This document shows, piece by piece, positions 47,740-56,013 of a stretch of 64,000 bases of DNA; within the stretch, counting starts at the first letter, position 1; the number at the start of each line of letters is the position of its first letter. The DNA is from Streptomyces sp. NBC_01669 (lineage in GTDB: Bacteria; Actinomycetota; Actinomycetes; Streptomycetales; Streptomycetaceae): assembly GCF_026339735.1 (NCBI RefSeq), contig NZ_JAPEQG010000001.1, positions 496,001 through 560,000 of the forward strand, read 5' to 3'. The notes beneath the pieces are model-generated. The model ran no database searches. It was not told where the DNA came from and worked only from the letters and a program-made list of their open reading frames with translations. The position numbers were made by a program, and so were the translations under genes.

Positions 47740-49273
47740 GGGAGCCCTCCACTTCATCGTTCACATCAGGGGTGGTTGTCACGGACGGGGCGCTGACGGC
47801 GAGCGCCATCACCGCGTCCTGGGTCGCTTCGTGCGCGGGCAGCTCGCCGGCGATCCGGCCCTGCGCCATGACGAGCACCCGGTCGCTCATGCCGAGGACC
47901 TCGGGCAGGTCACTGGAGATCATCAGGACCGCGTGGCCGGAGGCCGTCAGTTCGTTGATGAGCTGGTAGATCTCGACCTTCGCGCCGACATCGATGCCGC
48001 GGGTCGGCTCGTCGAGGATCAGCACTCTGGTGTCGGCGAGCAGCCACTTCCCGATGACGACCTTCTGCTGGTTGCCGCCGGAGAGAGTGCGGACATGCTG
48101 GCCGAGGCCCGCCATCCGTACGCCCAGCTGCTCGGCGATCCGGGCGGCTGCCGTGCGCTGCCCCTTGAGGTCCACGAGACCGCCGCGGCTGGCCGAACGC
48201 AGCGTGACCAGGCCGAGGTTCTCCTGCACCGAGGCGTCGAGCACCAGTCCCTGACCCTTGCGGTCCTCGGGTACGAGTCCGATCCCGGCGCCCATGGCGG
48301 CGTTCACGTCGCCCCTGCCCAGGCGCTCGCCCCGCACCTCGACGCTCCCGGCGTCGTAGGGGTCGGCGCCGAAGACGGCGCGGACGACTTCGGTGCGGCC
48401 GGCGCCGACGAGTCCGGCGAGTCCGACGACCTCTCCGGCATGGACGTCGAAGCTGACGTCGTGGAAGACGCCGCCGCGGGTCAGCCCCCGCACGGAGAGC
48501 AGCACATCGCCGGTCTCCGGACGTTCACGCGGGTACTGCTGATCGATGCTGCGCCCGACCATGAGTCGTACGAGCTCGTCCTCGGGTGTCGAGGCGGGCA
48601 CCTGGCCGATGCTGCGGCCGTCGCGCAAAACGGTGACCCGGTCGCCGAGCGCCGCGATCTCCTCCAGGTGGTGGGTGATGAAGACGATCCCCACGCCGTC
48701 CTCGCGCAGCTGCCGGACGATGCGGAAGAGCTTGTCCACCTCCTCGCTGGTCAGTACGGCGGTCGGCTCGTCCATGATCAGGACGCGGGCGTCCAGGCTG
48801 AGTGCCTTGGCGATCTCCACCATCTGCAACCGGGCGATGCCGAGTTCGCGCACCTTGGCCTTCGGTGAGACGCGTACGCCGACCCGGCGCAGGAGTTCCT
48901 CGGCGTCCGCCTCCATCTTCTTGCGGTCGATCATCCCGAAGCGCCGCGGCTGGCGGCCGAGGAAGATGTTCTCGGCCACGGTCAGCTCGGGCACCAGGTT
49001 GAACTCCTGGTAGATGGTGGCGATCCCGAGCCGCTCGGCGTCCTGGGCGCCGTGGACACGTACCTCGTGGCCGTCGACCAGGATCCGTCCGCTGTCCGGG
49101 CGGTAGGCCCCGGAGAGCATCTTGATCAGCGTGCTCTTGCCTGCGCCGTTCTCGCCGAGCAGGACATGCACCTCACCGCGGCGCAGGTCGAAGTCGACGG
49201 AGTCGAGCGCGACCACGCCGGGGAAGGTCTTGCGTATTCCCTCGATGCGCAGCAACTCGTCCTGGCTGCTCAC
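47729..49273 (-). CDS. rbsA: Ribose ABC transporter ATPase
   Basis: A 514-residue double ATPase. The first domain has Walker A GENGAGKST, signature ARLQMVEIAKALSLD and Walker B LIMDEPTA. The second has a degenerate Walker A (GLVGAGRTE), LSGGNQQKVVIGKWL and LILDEPTRGIDVG, the usual state for sugar importers of this family. It powers the permease fusion downstream. The GTG start at 49273 follows GAGGAG and overlaps the rbsR stop by 4 bp; the frame is open for 361 more codons without meaning. Confidence 0.95.
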   Translation of the reverse strand: MSSQDELLRIEGIRKTFPGVVALDSVDFDLRRGEVHVLLGENGAGKSTLIKMLSGAYRPDSGRILVDGHEVRVHGAQDAERLGIATIYQEFNLVPELTVAENIFLGRQPRRFGMIDRKKMEADAEELLRRVGVRVSPKAKVRELGIARLQMVEIAKALSLDARVLIMDEPTAVLTSEEVDKLFRIVRQLREDGVGIVFITHHLEEIAALGDRVTVLRDGRSIGQVPASTPEDELVRLMVGRSIDQQYPRERPETGDVLLSVRGLTRGGVFHDVSFDVHAGEVVGLAGLVGAGRTEVVRAVFGADPYDAGSVEVRGERLGRGDVNAAMGAGIGLVPEDRKGQGLVLDASVQENLGLVTLRSASRGGLVDLKGQRTAAARIAEQLGVRMAGLGQHVRTLSGGNQQKVVIGKWLLADTRVLILDEPTRGIDVGAKVEIYQLINELTASGHAVLMISSDLPEVLGMSDRVLVMAQGRIAGELPAHEATQDAVMALAVSAPSVTTTPDVNDEVEGSRGH

Positions 49274-50286
49274 AGGTTGCTCCTCTGGTACGAAGCGGGC
49301 TCGCCGCAGGACCTGCGTGCGACGAGACGTGCGGGAAGGGTGACGGACTGCGGGGGCCGGCCCTCTATGACGTCGACCAGCGCCCGTACGGCGGCTCGGC
49401 CGAGGTCTCCGGTCGGCTGGGCGATCGCCGTGATCGGCGGATCGGTGTGGACGAACCACGGGATGTCGTCGAACGCGGCGAGCGCGATGTCCTGCGGAAC
49501 CCGCAGACCGCGTGCGCGGATCGCGTCCAGTGCGCCGAGCGCCATCAGGTTGTCGGCGGCGAAGACCACGTCCGGCCGCTCGGGCAGGGCGAGGAACCGC
49601 TCGGTGGCACGTCGTCCGCTGTCCGCCTGGAAGTCGCCCTGTCCGATGTAGGCGTCGGGCAGCGTAAGGCCGTGCTCGCCCAGGGCGTCCCGGAAGGCCT
49701 CGACTCGCTCGCTGCCGGTCGTGGTGGCGGCCGGGCCCGCGATGATGGCGAGCCTGCGGTGGCCGAGGCGGTAGAGGTGGGCGACGAGGTCTCGGACGGC
49801 GGGACAGCCGTCGGCCCGTACGACGGGCACGTCCACACCCGGAATCCAGCGGTCCACGAAGACCATCGGGGTGCCACCGCGCGCGGCGTCCAGTATCTGC
49901 GGGGAGCCGCCGTCGGTGGGAGAGACGAGGAGTCCGTCGATCCGGCGGTCGAGGAGCGTGCGGATGTGGTGGTCCTGGAGCTCGGGCCGTTCGTCGGCGT
50001 TTCCGATGATGACGCTGTACCCGAGCGCGCGAGCCGCCTCCTCGACGGAGCGGGCCAGCGCGGTGAAGTACGGGTTGAGCACGTCGCTGATGATCAGGCC
50101 GAGCGTGCGTGTCTGGTCGGTGCGCAGCGACCGGGCGACGGCGTTGGGCCGGTAGCCGAGCGCGTCGACAGCGGCGAGGACGCGGGCCCGTGCATCGGGG
50201 CTGACGGACGGATGACTGTTGAGGACACGCGAGACCGTGGCAACGGACACGCCCGCCTCGGCTGCGACATCTTTGATGCTCGCCAC
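49270..50286 (-). CDS. rbsR: LacI family repressor of the ribose operon
   Basis: A 338-residue LacI-type regulator. The N-terminal helix-turn-helix and hinge (SIKDVAAEAGVSVATVSRVLN, then DALGYRPNAVARSLR) is followed by a periplasmic-binding-protein-like sensor domain (TLGLIISDVLNPYFTALARSVEEAA). It is the first gene of the rbs operon and overlaps rbsA by 4 bp, so it is autoregulated if the doubled box at 50356-50391 is its operator. Ribose or a ribose phosphate is the expected inducer. Confidence 0.93.
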   Translation of the reverse strand: MASIKDVAAEAGVSVATVSRVLNSHPSVSPDARARVLAAVDALGYRPNAVARSLRTDQTRTLGLIISDVLNPYFTALARSVEEAARALGYSVIIGNADERPELQDHHIRTLLDRRIDGLLVSPTDGGSPQILDAARGGTPMVFVDRWIPGVDVPVVRADGCPAVRDLVAHLYRLGHRRLAIIAGPAATTTGSERVEAFRDALGEHGLTLPDAYIGQGDFQADSGRRATERFLALPERPDVVFAADNLMALGALDAIRARGLRVPQDIALAAFDDIPWFVHTDPPITAIAQPTGDLGRAAVRALVDVIEGRPPQSVTLPARLVARRSCGEPASYQRSNL

Positions 50287-50355
50287 TGCCGGACCACCTC
50301 CTTGTGGTTTCCGTGGGCCTCGAATCCAGGGACATCGCGATCGGCGCCGAAGCCA

Positions 50356-50391
50356 TGGAAACGATTACATGGACGATTGGAAACGATTACA
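50356..50391. promoter_or_regulatory. Two direct copies of a LacI-type box upstream of rbsR
   Basis: TGGAAACGATTACA occurs at 50356-50369 and again at 50378-50391, exactly 22 bp apart, two turns of the helix. The core AAACGATT is an imperfect palindrome of the type bound by LacI/GalR repressors. The boxes lie 70-105 bp upstream of rbsR. Side-by-side binding of two repressor dimers is expected. Confidence 0.75.
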
Positions 50392-50485
50392 CGCCTCAAG
50401 AGCAACCCCTTACCCCCGCAGCGAGACCCAACCGTAACCAAAAGTGCTCATATGAGCGCACCATGGACGGCACCCCGGCGTGGTG

Positions 50486-50540
50486 GAGCGCCCGCGCCCT
50501 GTAGCTGCACAGCTACGCCGCGCGCAGGGGCGCGGCGCTC
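50486..50540 (+). other. Nested hairpins, terminator-like or structured RNA
   Basis: An outer imperfect stem (GAGCGCCCGCGCCCTG 50486-50501 with CAGGGGCGCGGCGCTC 50525-50540) encloses the perfect hairpin GTAGCTG-CA-CAGCTAC (50501-50516), and an alternative stem CGCCGCGC / GCGCGGCG (50516-50523 and 50530-50537) competes with it. CTCTTT follows. No plus-strand gene ends here, so it may close a short RNA started in the rbsR upstream region, or be a leftover terminator. Confidence 0.4.
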
Positions 50541-51062
50541 TTTGCCGCCGAGCTGCGGGGCGGCCGCGCAACATCGGGCATGCGGACTCCCCTGTGGTCG
50601 ACCCGCAGGCGTGGATGTCCGCGCCGTTCGACTGCGGCGCCCCGATCGGCTGCGACCCGGAGCAGGCCCGCGCCGTCCGCATGCGGGCCGCCGCGCGACT
50701 CGCAGGTGTTCCTCATCCGCCGCACAGGCCGGCAGCCGGATGACTGCCGTGGGCGGTCCGGGCGCCCCTCGCGGCGGGCACGGCCTCACCCTGTGCATCC
50801 GGGAGGGCGAAACGGTCGCCCTTCCCACTCGTCAGGCGTCGCGACGACGGGCGTATTGCCGGCCGTGGCCGCCGGAAGCCTCGGTGGCGCCTCCTCCGAC
50901 GCCCAAGTCAGCAATTTCCGGCGCCAGGTGAACCAGGGTCAGGAACCCCCGGGGCATGGCGCTTCTTCGGGAGCTCCGTGCGGCAGCAGTGCCTTCTCGG
51001 CCTCGGTGAGTCCTCAGCCACCGCCCGGCACAGCCGCCCGGCCACCTCACTCCCCCGCAGGT
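50541..51062. other. Stretch without a recognisable gene
   Basis: These 522 bp lie between the structured element and the trypsin-like remnant. Frames are open on both strands but show no domain or consistent codon pattern. The minus strand at about 50945-51110 has a segment (DGRIVVAGEGWYLALNLRG) that could be a shifted continuation of the remnant that follows. Confidence 0.35.
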
Positions 51063-51380
51063 TCAGTGCCAGATACCAGCCCTCTCCCGCCACGACGATG
51101 CGCCCGTCCGACATGATGGCATCACTCCTGCCGTTCCGGGCGCTGTGGAGTTCACGGCTCCCGCCCCCTCGCGCCGCAGGAGCGGGAAGTCGAGGTGTAC
51201 GGAGCCGGCGGGCGCGGCCGTGGGCACCTCGCGGAGGTCGAGTGCCCAGGCGATGGCATGGGCACAGCTGCACACAATGTCTTCGTCCACCATGAATCCG
51301 GCCCCGACCACCGCACCCGATGCGTCGCGGATCCGCACCACGGCCGACTTGCTCGCGTCCCCCACCTGGACCACCGCCAT
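51063..51380 (-). pseudogene. N-terminal remnant of a trypsin-like peptidase protein
   Basis: A 105-codon frame whose first 65 residues look like the start of a trypsin-fold domain: AVVRIRDASGAVVGAGFMVDEDIVCSCAHAIAWAL, with the catalytic His in the CAH motif, then a LDFPLL strand. The Asp and Ser parts of the triad do not follow in any frame nearby; the frame then turns to non-homologous sequence. Streptomyces have many large trypsin-WD40 or trypsin-TPR proteins with such N-termini. It is probably a truncated remnant; a very small intact gene is less likely. Confidence 0.4.
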
Positions 51381-51536
51381 GCGCGTCGCCCTCTCCCCGT
51401 CTCCCCCTGAGGCATCGCCATGCGCACGCCACTGGACCCAGCGGCCCCTCAGGAGGAGGCTGTGCAACCCTGCCGCAACGTTGCGGGGAGTTGGCTGAGT
51501 TCACCGCACTGGCGCCGGACAGCGAAAGGCCGACAC

Positions 51537-51899
51537 GTGACCCCATCGGACGCACCTCTCGTGGAGCTCACGCCCGCAGCCGCCGATCTGGTGCGACAGC
51601 TGCGGGAGACCCATGGACCGCTGATGTTCCATCAGTCCGGCGGTTGCTGCGACGGCAGTGCGCCCATGTGCTATCAGGACGGCGAATTCCGTACCGGAGA
51701 CTCCGATGTGCTGCTGGCCTCGCTCGCCGTCGAAGGAGTCGCGGAGCGTGTTCCCTTCTGGATGTCGAGGAGTCAGTTCGAGGTGTGGGCGCACACCCGG
51801 CTGATCGTCGATGTGGTGGCGGGGCGGGGCAGCGGGTTCTCGCTGGAGGCTCCGGAGGGGGTGCGGTTCCTGATCCGTTCGCGGCTCGTCGGTGGCTGA
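51537..51899 (+). CDS. DUF779 family protein
   Basis: A 120-residue DUF779 protein. Hallmarks are LMFHQSGGCCDGSAPMCY with its adjacent Cys pair, the middle segment PFWMSRSQFEVWAHTRLIVDVVAGRGSGFSLE, and the end RFLIRSR. DUF779 genes usually accompany an aldehyde or alcohol dehydrogenase and may supply a metal or redox function; here no dehydrogenase is adjacent, so the partner is elsewhere. The start is the GTG at 51537, with AAAGG at the right distance; the frame is open 39 codons upstream. Confidence 0.88.
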   Translation: MTPSDAPLVELTPAAADLVRQLRETHGPLMFHQSGGCCDGSAPMCYQDGEFRTGDSDVLLASLAVEGVAERVPFWMSRSQFEVWAHTRLIVDVVAGRGSGFSLEAPEGVRFLIRSRLVGG

Positions 51900-52164
51900 T
51901 CCGCGTGGGCCGGTCGCGGCCCCCGGGCCGTGGACAGGACCGGATCTCGACGCCCCTGTCCTGGGGACGGCGCCGGGAGCCATCGGTCCCGCATCGCCTC
52001 GGACCGTTTCGCGCCCGGGCGGCTGTCGTCCCGGTTGATCGGATCGTGCGCCTCACCCCCCGGATGATCTCCTGCCTGTCGGTACGGGCCTGGATCCGAC
52101 GTGCTCCGGCCCCCTCTGTGCTCATCCGTGGAATCGGAACGTGCCACAGACAGGCGGGAGCGCG

Positions 52165-52359
52165 TCAGGGCTGGAGGCTGCTGACAACATTCGCCGTGGC
52201 CGTCAGTCCCTCCTGGATCGTCGGCCCCATGCTCGTACCCGCAAGGAAGAATCCGAGCATCGCGCAGACGATCGCATGCGAGGGTTTCAGTCCGCCGTTG
52301 CGGAGAAAAAGGACCGCAAGCATCAGCAGAAGCAGCACCAGTGAGATCGAAATGGCCAT
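52165..52359 (-). CDS. Small conserved two-helix membrane protein
   Basis: A 64-residue protein with two hydrophobic segments (SISLVLLLLMLAVLFL and HAIVCAMLGFFLAG) joined by RNGGLKPSH, and a polar C-terminus (GPTIQEGLTATANVVSSL). I recognise this as a type of short membrane protein seen widely in Streptomyces genomes, but no function is known to me. The ATG at 52359 has a perfect GGAGG 6 bp upstream, which makes a real gene likely despite its size. Confidence 0.75.
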   Translation of the reverse strand: MAISISLVLLLLMLAVLFLRNGGLKPSHAIVCAMLGFFLAGTSMGPTIQEGLTATANVVSSLQP

Positions 52360-52493
52360 GGCCAACCTCCTCCGCCGCGCCGGAATGCGGCATTCGGCCG
52401 CCAGTGTGGCGCAGCGGAGGGGCCATCCGGCGGACTGGCGTGTCCGCCATCCGGGTGTTGACTGACTGTCACCTCCTCCGGCCGTACGGCCCG

Positions 52494-53384
52494 TCAGATG
52501 CCGCCCCGGGCACCGCTGTCCTTCGCGCGGAGGAAGAGTTCCAGCCCCGCCAGATCGTCGGTGTTGAGGTGGTCGATCCCGGCGGCCAGCAACTCGTCCC
52601 AGACGGCGTCCCGTTCGGTGCCCGCCACGTCGGGCGTGGCCCAGAAGCGCACACGCCGGCCCTCGCGATGGGCGGTGGTGACGAGGGCGCGGAGCCTGTC
52701 CCGTTCGGCGAGGGGGAAGGGGCCCGCGCCCAGCCAGCTGAAGCTCTGGGTCCAGTTGCTGCTGATGAGCGGGATGAACGAGGCGGTTGCCGCAGTGCCG
52801 AGGTCGTCGAGCCGGCCGTCGTAGAAAGCGAGGCGGGTGCGCTGCGCCTCCATGGGGACGCGGGCGGCCCGGTCGCCCGATATGACGGGGGTGACCGCGC
52901 CTGCGCGGACCCGGCCGTCGTGGTACGAGGTCAGCATCCGGCGGTAGCGCTGAAGCTGCCGGTCGAGTTCGAGGTAGGCGGCGGCGCCGTCCGTCTTGAT
53001 GTCGATGAGCAGCTGCACGGGGTCGCGGTGGCCGGGGTACACGGCGCCGTGGTTGGCCCTGACCCTGGCCAGCAGCGGGTCGAGGTAGAGCGACGCGAGG
53101 GTGCGGGCGGGGTCGAGATCGGAGGCCTCGTGGGCGACGAGGAGTTCCCCGTCCACGAGAAAGATGTCTGCTTCGACGCTGGTGAACCCGTGGGAGAGCG
53201 CATCGTGGAGGGGGTGCGTATGCAGGTAGTCGTTGTGCGCGTGGGCCTGCCGGAGGGGGCGCGGGTGGTGGCGGGCGACTGCGGCGGGCTGCGCGGCCGC
53301 GGCCGACTGAAGGGGTACGGCTGCGCCTGCGGCGACCGTGGCGAGAGCGGTGGTGACGACGCGGCGGCGGGTCGGGAACGGCAT
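52494..53384 (-). CDS. Tat-exported PI-PLC/GDPD-superfamily phosphodiesterase
   Basis: A 296-residue secreted protein. The N-terminus is a twin-arginine signal (RRRVVTTALATVAAGAAV), cleaved around residue 33. The mature part is a TIM-barrel phosphodiesterase: QAHAHNDYLHTHPLHDAL with the catalytic HND, then SVEADIFLVDGELLVAHE and LLIDIKTDG, and a final IDHLNTDDLAGL strand. Glycerophosphodiesters or inositol lipids are the likely substrates; the exact one is unknown. Tat export fits a metal-loaded enzyme. GGGAGA precedes the ATG; the frame is open 57 codons upstream. Confidence 0.88.
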   Translation of the reverse strand: MPFPTRRRVVTTALATVAAGAAVPLQSAAAAQPAAVARHHPRPLRQAHAHNDYLHTHPLHDALSHGFTSVEADIFLVDGELLVAHEASDLDPARTLASLYLDPLLARVRANHGAVYPGHRDPVQLLIDIKTDGAAAYLELDRQLQRYRRMLTSYHDGRVRAGAVTPVISGDRAARVPMEAQRTRLAFYDGRLDDLGTAATASFIPLISSNWTQSFSWLGAGPFPLAERDRLRALVTTAHREGRRVRFWATPDVAGTERDAVWDELLAAGIDHLNTDDLAGLELFLRAKDSGARGGI

Positions 53385-53713
53385 GGATTCTCCCGGGATC
53401 AGGGTGCGGACCCGACGGGCGGACCCGACCGAGTATGGGTCCGGGGTACCTCCGTCGGGCAGGTACCTGCCAAGAGTTGATCCGGGCGTCGTCCGCCCGT
53501 CGACTGGTGTTCCCCGGCCCAGCCGGGGTCGTCCCACGCGGGGTGGCGCCACCACGGTTCTGGTTGCCGCCGCCGCTGCAGCTCCGCAGATTCAGCTGCA
53601 CCTCGGTGCTGCCACCGGGAATGGACGGCCAGGAACCGCCCGCCCGGAACGACGAAGGGACGGGGCTGCCACGCACCCCCGCCCCACGTCCCCTTGTTCG
53701 CAAGGCCGATTCT
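53385..53713. other. 329-bp region between phosphodiesterase and acyl-CoA dehydrogenase genes
   Basis: Both flanking genes are on the minus strand. The stretch holds the upstream region of the phosphodiesterase gene and the end of the FadE operon. Two copies of GGTACCT/AGGTACCT near 53444-53467 form an imperfect inverted repeat that might be an operator. No gene is recognised. Confidence 0.35.
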
Positions 53714-54829
53714 CTACGGTGCGGGCAGCTCCATGAGCTCGGCGATGGCGTCACGGTGACGCCCCGCCGTGCCGTACGCGATCGAGTCGGCCTTGGCCCG
53801 CTTCAGATACAGATGCGCGGGGTGCTCCCACGTCATGCCGATGCCTCCGTGCAACTGGATGCACTCCTCCGCCGCACGGACCGCGACCCCGGAGCAGTAC
53901 GCCTGCGCCACGGCCACCGCGAGCGGCGTGTCGGGGCTGCCGGACGCCAGGGCGTCCGCGGCATTGCGCGCGGCGGCGCGGGCCGAGACGACCTGGAGCC
54001 AGAGCTGCGCCATCCGGTGCTTGAGCGCCTGGAACGAGCCGACGGGCCGGTTGAACTGGTGCCGGTCGCGGGTGTACCGGACCGTCTCGGTCAGGCACCA
54101 TTCGGCGAGACCGAGCTGCTCGGAGGCGAGCAGTCCGGCACCGGCGAGCAGCCCCCGGCGTACGGCGGGGCGCGCGGCCTCCGCGTCCGCGAGGCGGGTG
54201 CCGGTGGCCGCGGTGAGGGTGACGGTGGCCAGCGGGCGGGTCAGATCGAGCGCGACGAGCGGCTCGACGGTGACGCCCGTGGCACCGGCCTCGACCGCGT
54301 ACAGGCCGTCGCTGGTCGGCACGAGCAGCAGATCGGCGGCGGCCGCGTCGGCGACCGCGGTGACGATCCCGTCCAGGGTGCCGGTCACCGCCACGGTCCC
54401 GACCTCGGCGGAGAACGGTACGGCGAGGACCGCGACCTTGCGGCCCGCCGCCAGCTCGCCGAGGAGTTCGCCGACCGGTCCGTCCTCCGTCCCCAGTGCG
54501 AGGAGCGTCTCGGTGGCGACGACCGCGCTGGTCAGATAGGGGGCGGGGGCGACGCTGCGGCCCAGCTCCTCCAGGACCACCGCAGCCTCACGATGGCTTG
54601 CACCCTGACCGCCCAGCTTCTCCGGCACGAGCAGCCCCGCGGCGCCGATGTCCGCGCCGAGGGCCTTCCAGAGCTGCGGGTCGTACGGCGTGTCGGACTC
54701 GATTCGGGCGATCACCGTCGGCGCGTCGGCCCGGTCGGCGAGCAACGACCGTACGGCGGCCCGCAGATCGTCCTCGGCCTCCGAGTAGAGCAGATCGGGC
54801 GCCACGGTCTCTTCGGTCTGTGCTGTCAT
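53714..54829 (-). CDS. Acyl-CoA dehydrogenase (FadE-like), second of a pair
   Basis: A 371-residue acyl-CoA dehydrogenase fold: an N-terminal helical domain with ALGADIGAAGLLVPEKLGGQGA, a middle beta domain, and a C-terminal helical domain with RYTRDRHQFNRPVGSFQALKH split over the FAD site and QLHGGIGMTWEHPAHLYLKRAK. Its start overlaps the stop of the preceding dehydrogenase by 4 bp. In actinobacteria two adjacent, divergent FadE genes often encode the halves of an alpha2-beta2 enzyme acting on bulky CoA esters such as steroid side chains; that is the likely case here. Confidence 0.9.
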   Translation of the reverse strand: MTAQTEETVAPDLLYSEAEDDLRAAVRSLLADRADAPTVIARIESDTPYDPQLWKALGADIGAAGLLVPEKLGGQGASHREAAVVLEELGRSVAPAPYLTSAVVATETLLALGTEDGPVGELLGELAAGRKVAVLAVPFSAEVGTVAVTGTLDGIVTAVADAAAADLLLVPTSDGLYAVEAGATGVTVEPLVALDLTRPLATVTLTAATGTRLADAEAARPAVRRGLLAGAGLLASEQLGLAEWCLTETVRYTRDRHQFNRPVGSFQALKHRMAQLWLQVVSARAAARNAADALASGSPDTPLAVAVAQAYCSGVAVRAAEECIQLHGGIGMTWEHPAHLYLKRAKADSIAYGTAGRHRDAIAELMELPAP

Positions 54830-56013
54830 CGGGACAGGTCCTTCCAGGCGACGTCCTTGTCGTTGCGCGGCTCGGCGGGCAGTCCGAGGACGCGTTCGGC
54901 GACGATGTTCAGCAGTACCTCGCTCGTACCGCCCTCGATCGAGTTGCCCTTGGACCGCAGATAGCGGTAGCCCGCATCGCGTCCGGTGAAGTCGACCAGC
55001 TCGGGGCGGCGCATGGTCCAGTCGTCGTACAACAGCCCCTCCTCGCCGCGGAGTTCGACCTCCAGGCCGCTGATCTCCTGGTTGAGACGGGCAAAGGCGA
55101 GCTTCATGCCGGAGCCCTCGGGGCCCGGCTGTCCGGCGACGAGTTGCTGGCGCAGCCGCTCGCCGGCAAGCCGGGCGACCTCGGCCTCGACCCAGAGGGT
55201 GAGCAGGCGCTGGTGGAGATCGTGGGTGCGCAGTTCGGGATGTTCGCGCCAGGTCCTGGCGACGGGGCCGATCATGCCGCCCTCGCGCGGGATGCGGGAT
55301 CCACCGATCGAGACACGCTCGTTCATCAGGGTGGTCTGGGCGACCTTCCAGCCGTCGCCGACCGGTCCGAGCCGCCTGCTGTCGGGGATGCGTACGCCGG
55401 TGAGGAACACCTCGTTGAACTCGGCCTCGCCGGTGATCTGGCGCAGTGGCCGCACCTCGACGCCCGGGTCGGTCATGTCGCAGATGAAGTAGCTGATGCC
55501 ACGGTGCTTGGGCAGGTCCGGGTCCGTGCGGGCGATGAGGATCGCCCAGCGGGCCACATGGGCGCTGGACGTCCAGACCTTCTGCCCGTCGACCACCCAG
55601 TCCTCGCCGTCCCGGACGGCGCGGGTGCCGAGCGCCGCCAGGTCGGATCCGGCGCCCGGCTCACTGAAGAGCTGGCACCACACCTCCTCGCCGACCCACA
55701 GGGGTCGCAGAAAGCGCTGCTTCTGCTCGTCGGTGCCGAAACCCAGGATGGTGGGGGCCGCCATGCCCAGGCCGATGCCGATGCGGCGCGGGTCGTTGTC
55801 CGGGGCGCCCGCGGCAGCGAGTTCGGCGTCGACAACGGGCTGCAGCGAGCGCGGCGCGTCGAGTCCGCCGAGCCCGGCCGGGTAGTGGACCCAGGCGAGT
55901 CCGGCGTCGAAGCGGGCCTTCAGGAAGTCGGTCCGGTCGGTGCTGGCCGGGGGGTGGGCGGCGAGCAGTTCGCGGGTGAGGCGGCGGAGTTCGGCCGCGT
56001 CGACGGTCGTCAT
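54826..56013 (-). CDS. Acyl-CoA dehydrogenase (FadE-like), first of a pair
   Basis: A 395-residue acyl-CoA dehydrogenase with WCQLFSEPGAGSDLAALGTRA (FAD and substrate loop, split here by positions about 115-135), VDGQKVWTSSAHVARWAILIART and EGGTSEVLLNIVAERVLGLP near the end. It oxidises acyl-CoA to enoyl-CoA and passes electrons to ETF. The ATG at 56013 overlaps the quinone oxidoreductase stop (ATGA), so three genes form one operon. The frame is open 102 codons upstream, without meaning. Confidence 0.92.
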   Translation of the reverse strand: MTTVDAAELRRLTRELLAAHPPASTDRTDFLKARFDAGLAWVHYPAGLGGLDAPRSLQPVVDAELAAAGAPDNDPRRIGIGLGMAAPTILGFGTDEQKQRFLRPLWVGEEVWCQLFSEPGAGSDLAALGTRAVRDGEDWVVDGQKVWTSSAHVARWAILIARTDPDLPKHRGISYFICDMTDPGVEVRPLRQITGEAEFNEVFLTGVRIPDSRRLGPVGDGWKVAQTTLMNERVSIGGSRIPREGGMIGPVARTWREHPELRTHDLHQRLLTLWVEAEVARLAGERLRQQLVAGQPGPEGSGMKLAFARLNQEISGLEVELRGEEGLLYDDWTMRRPELVDFTGRDAGYRYLRSKGNSIEGGTSEVLLNIVAERVLGLPAEPRNDKDVAWKDLSR

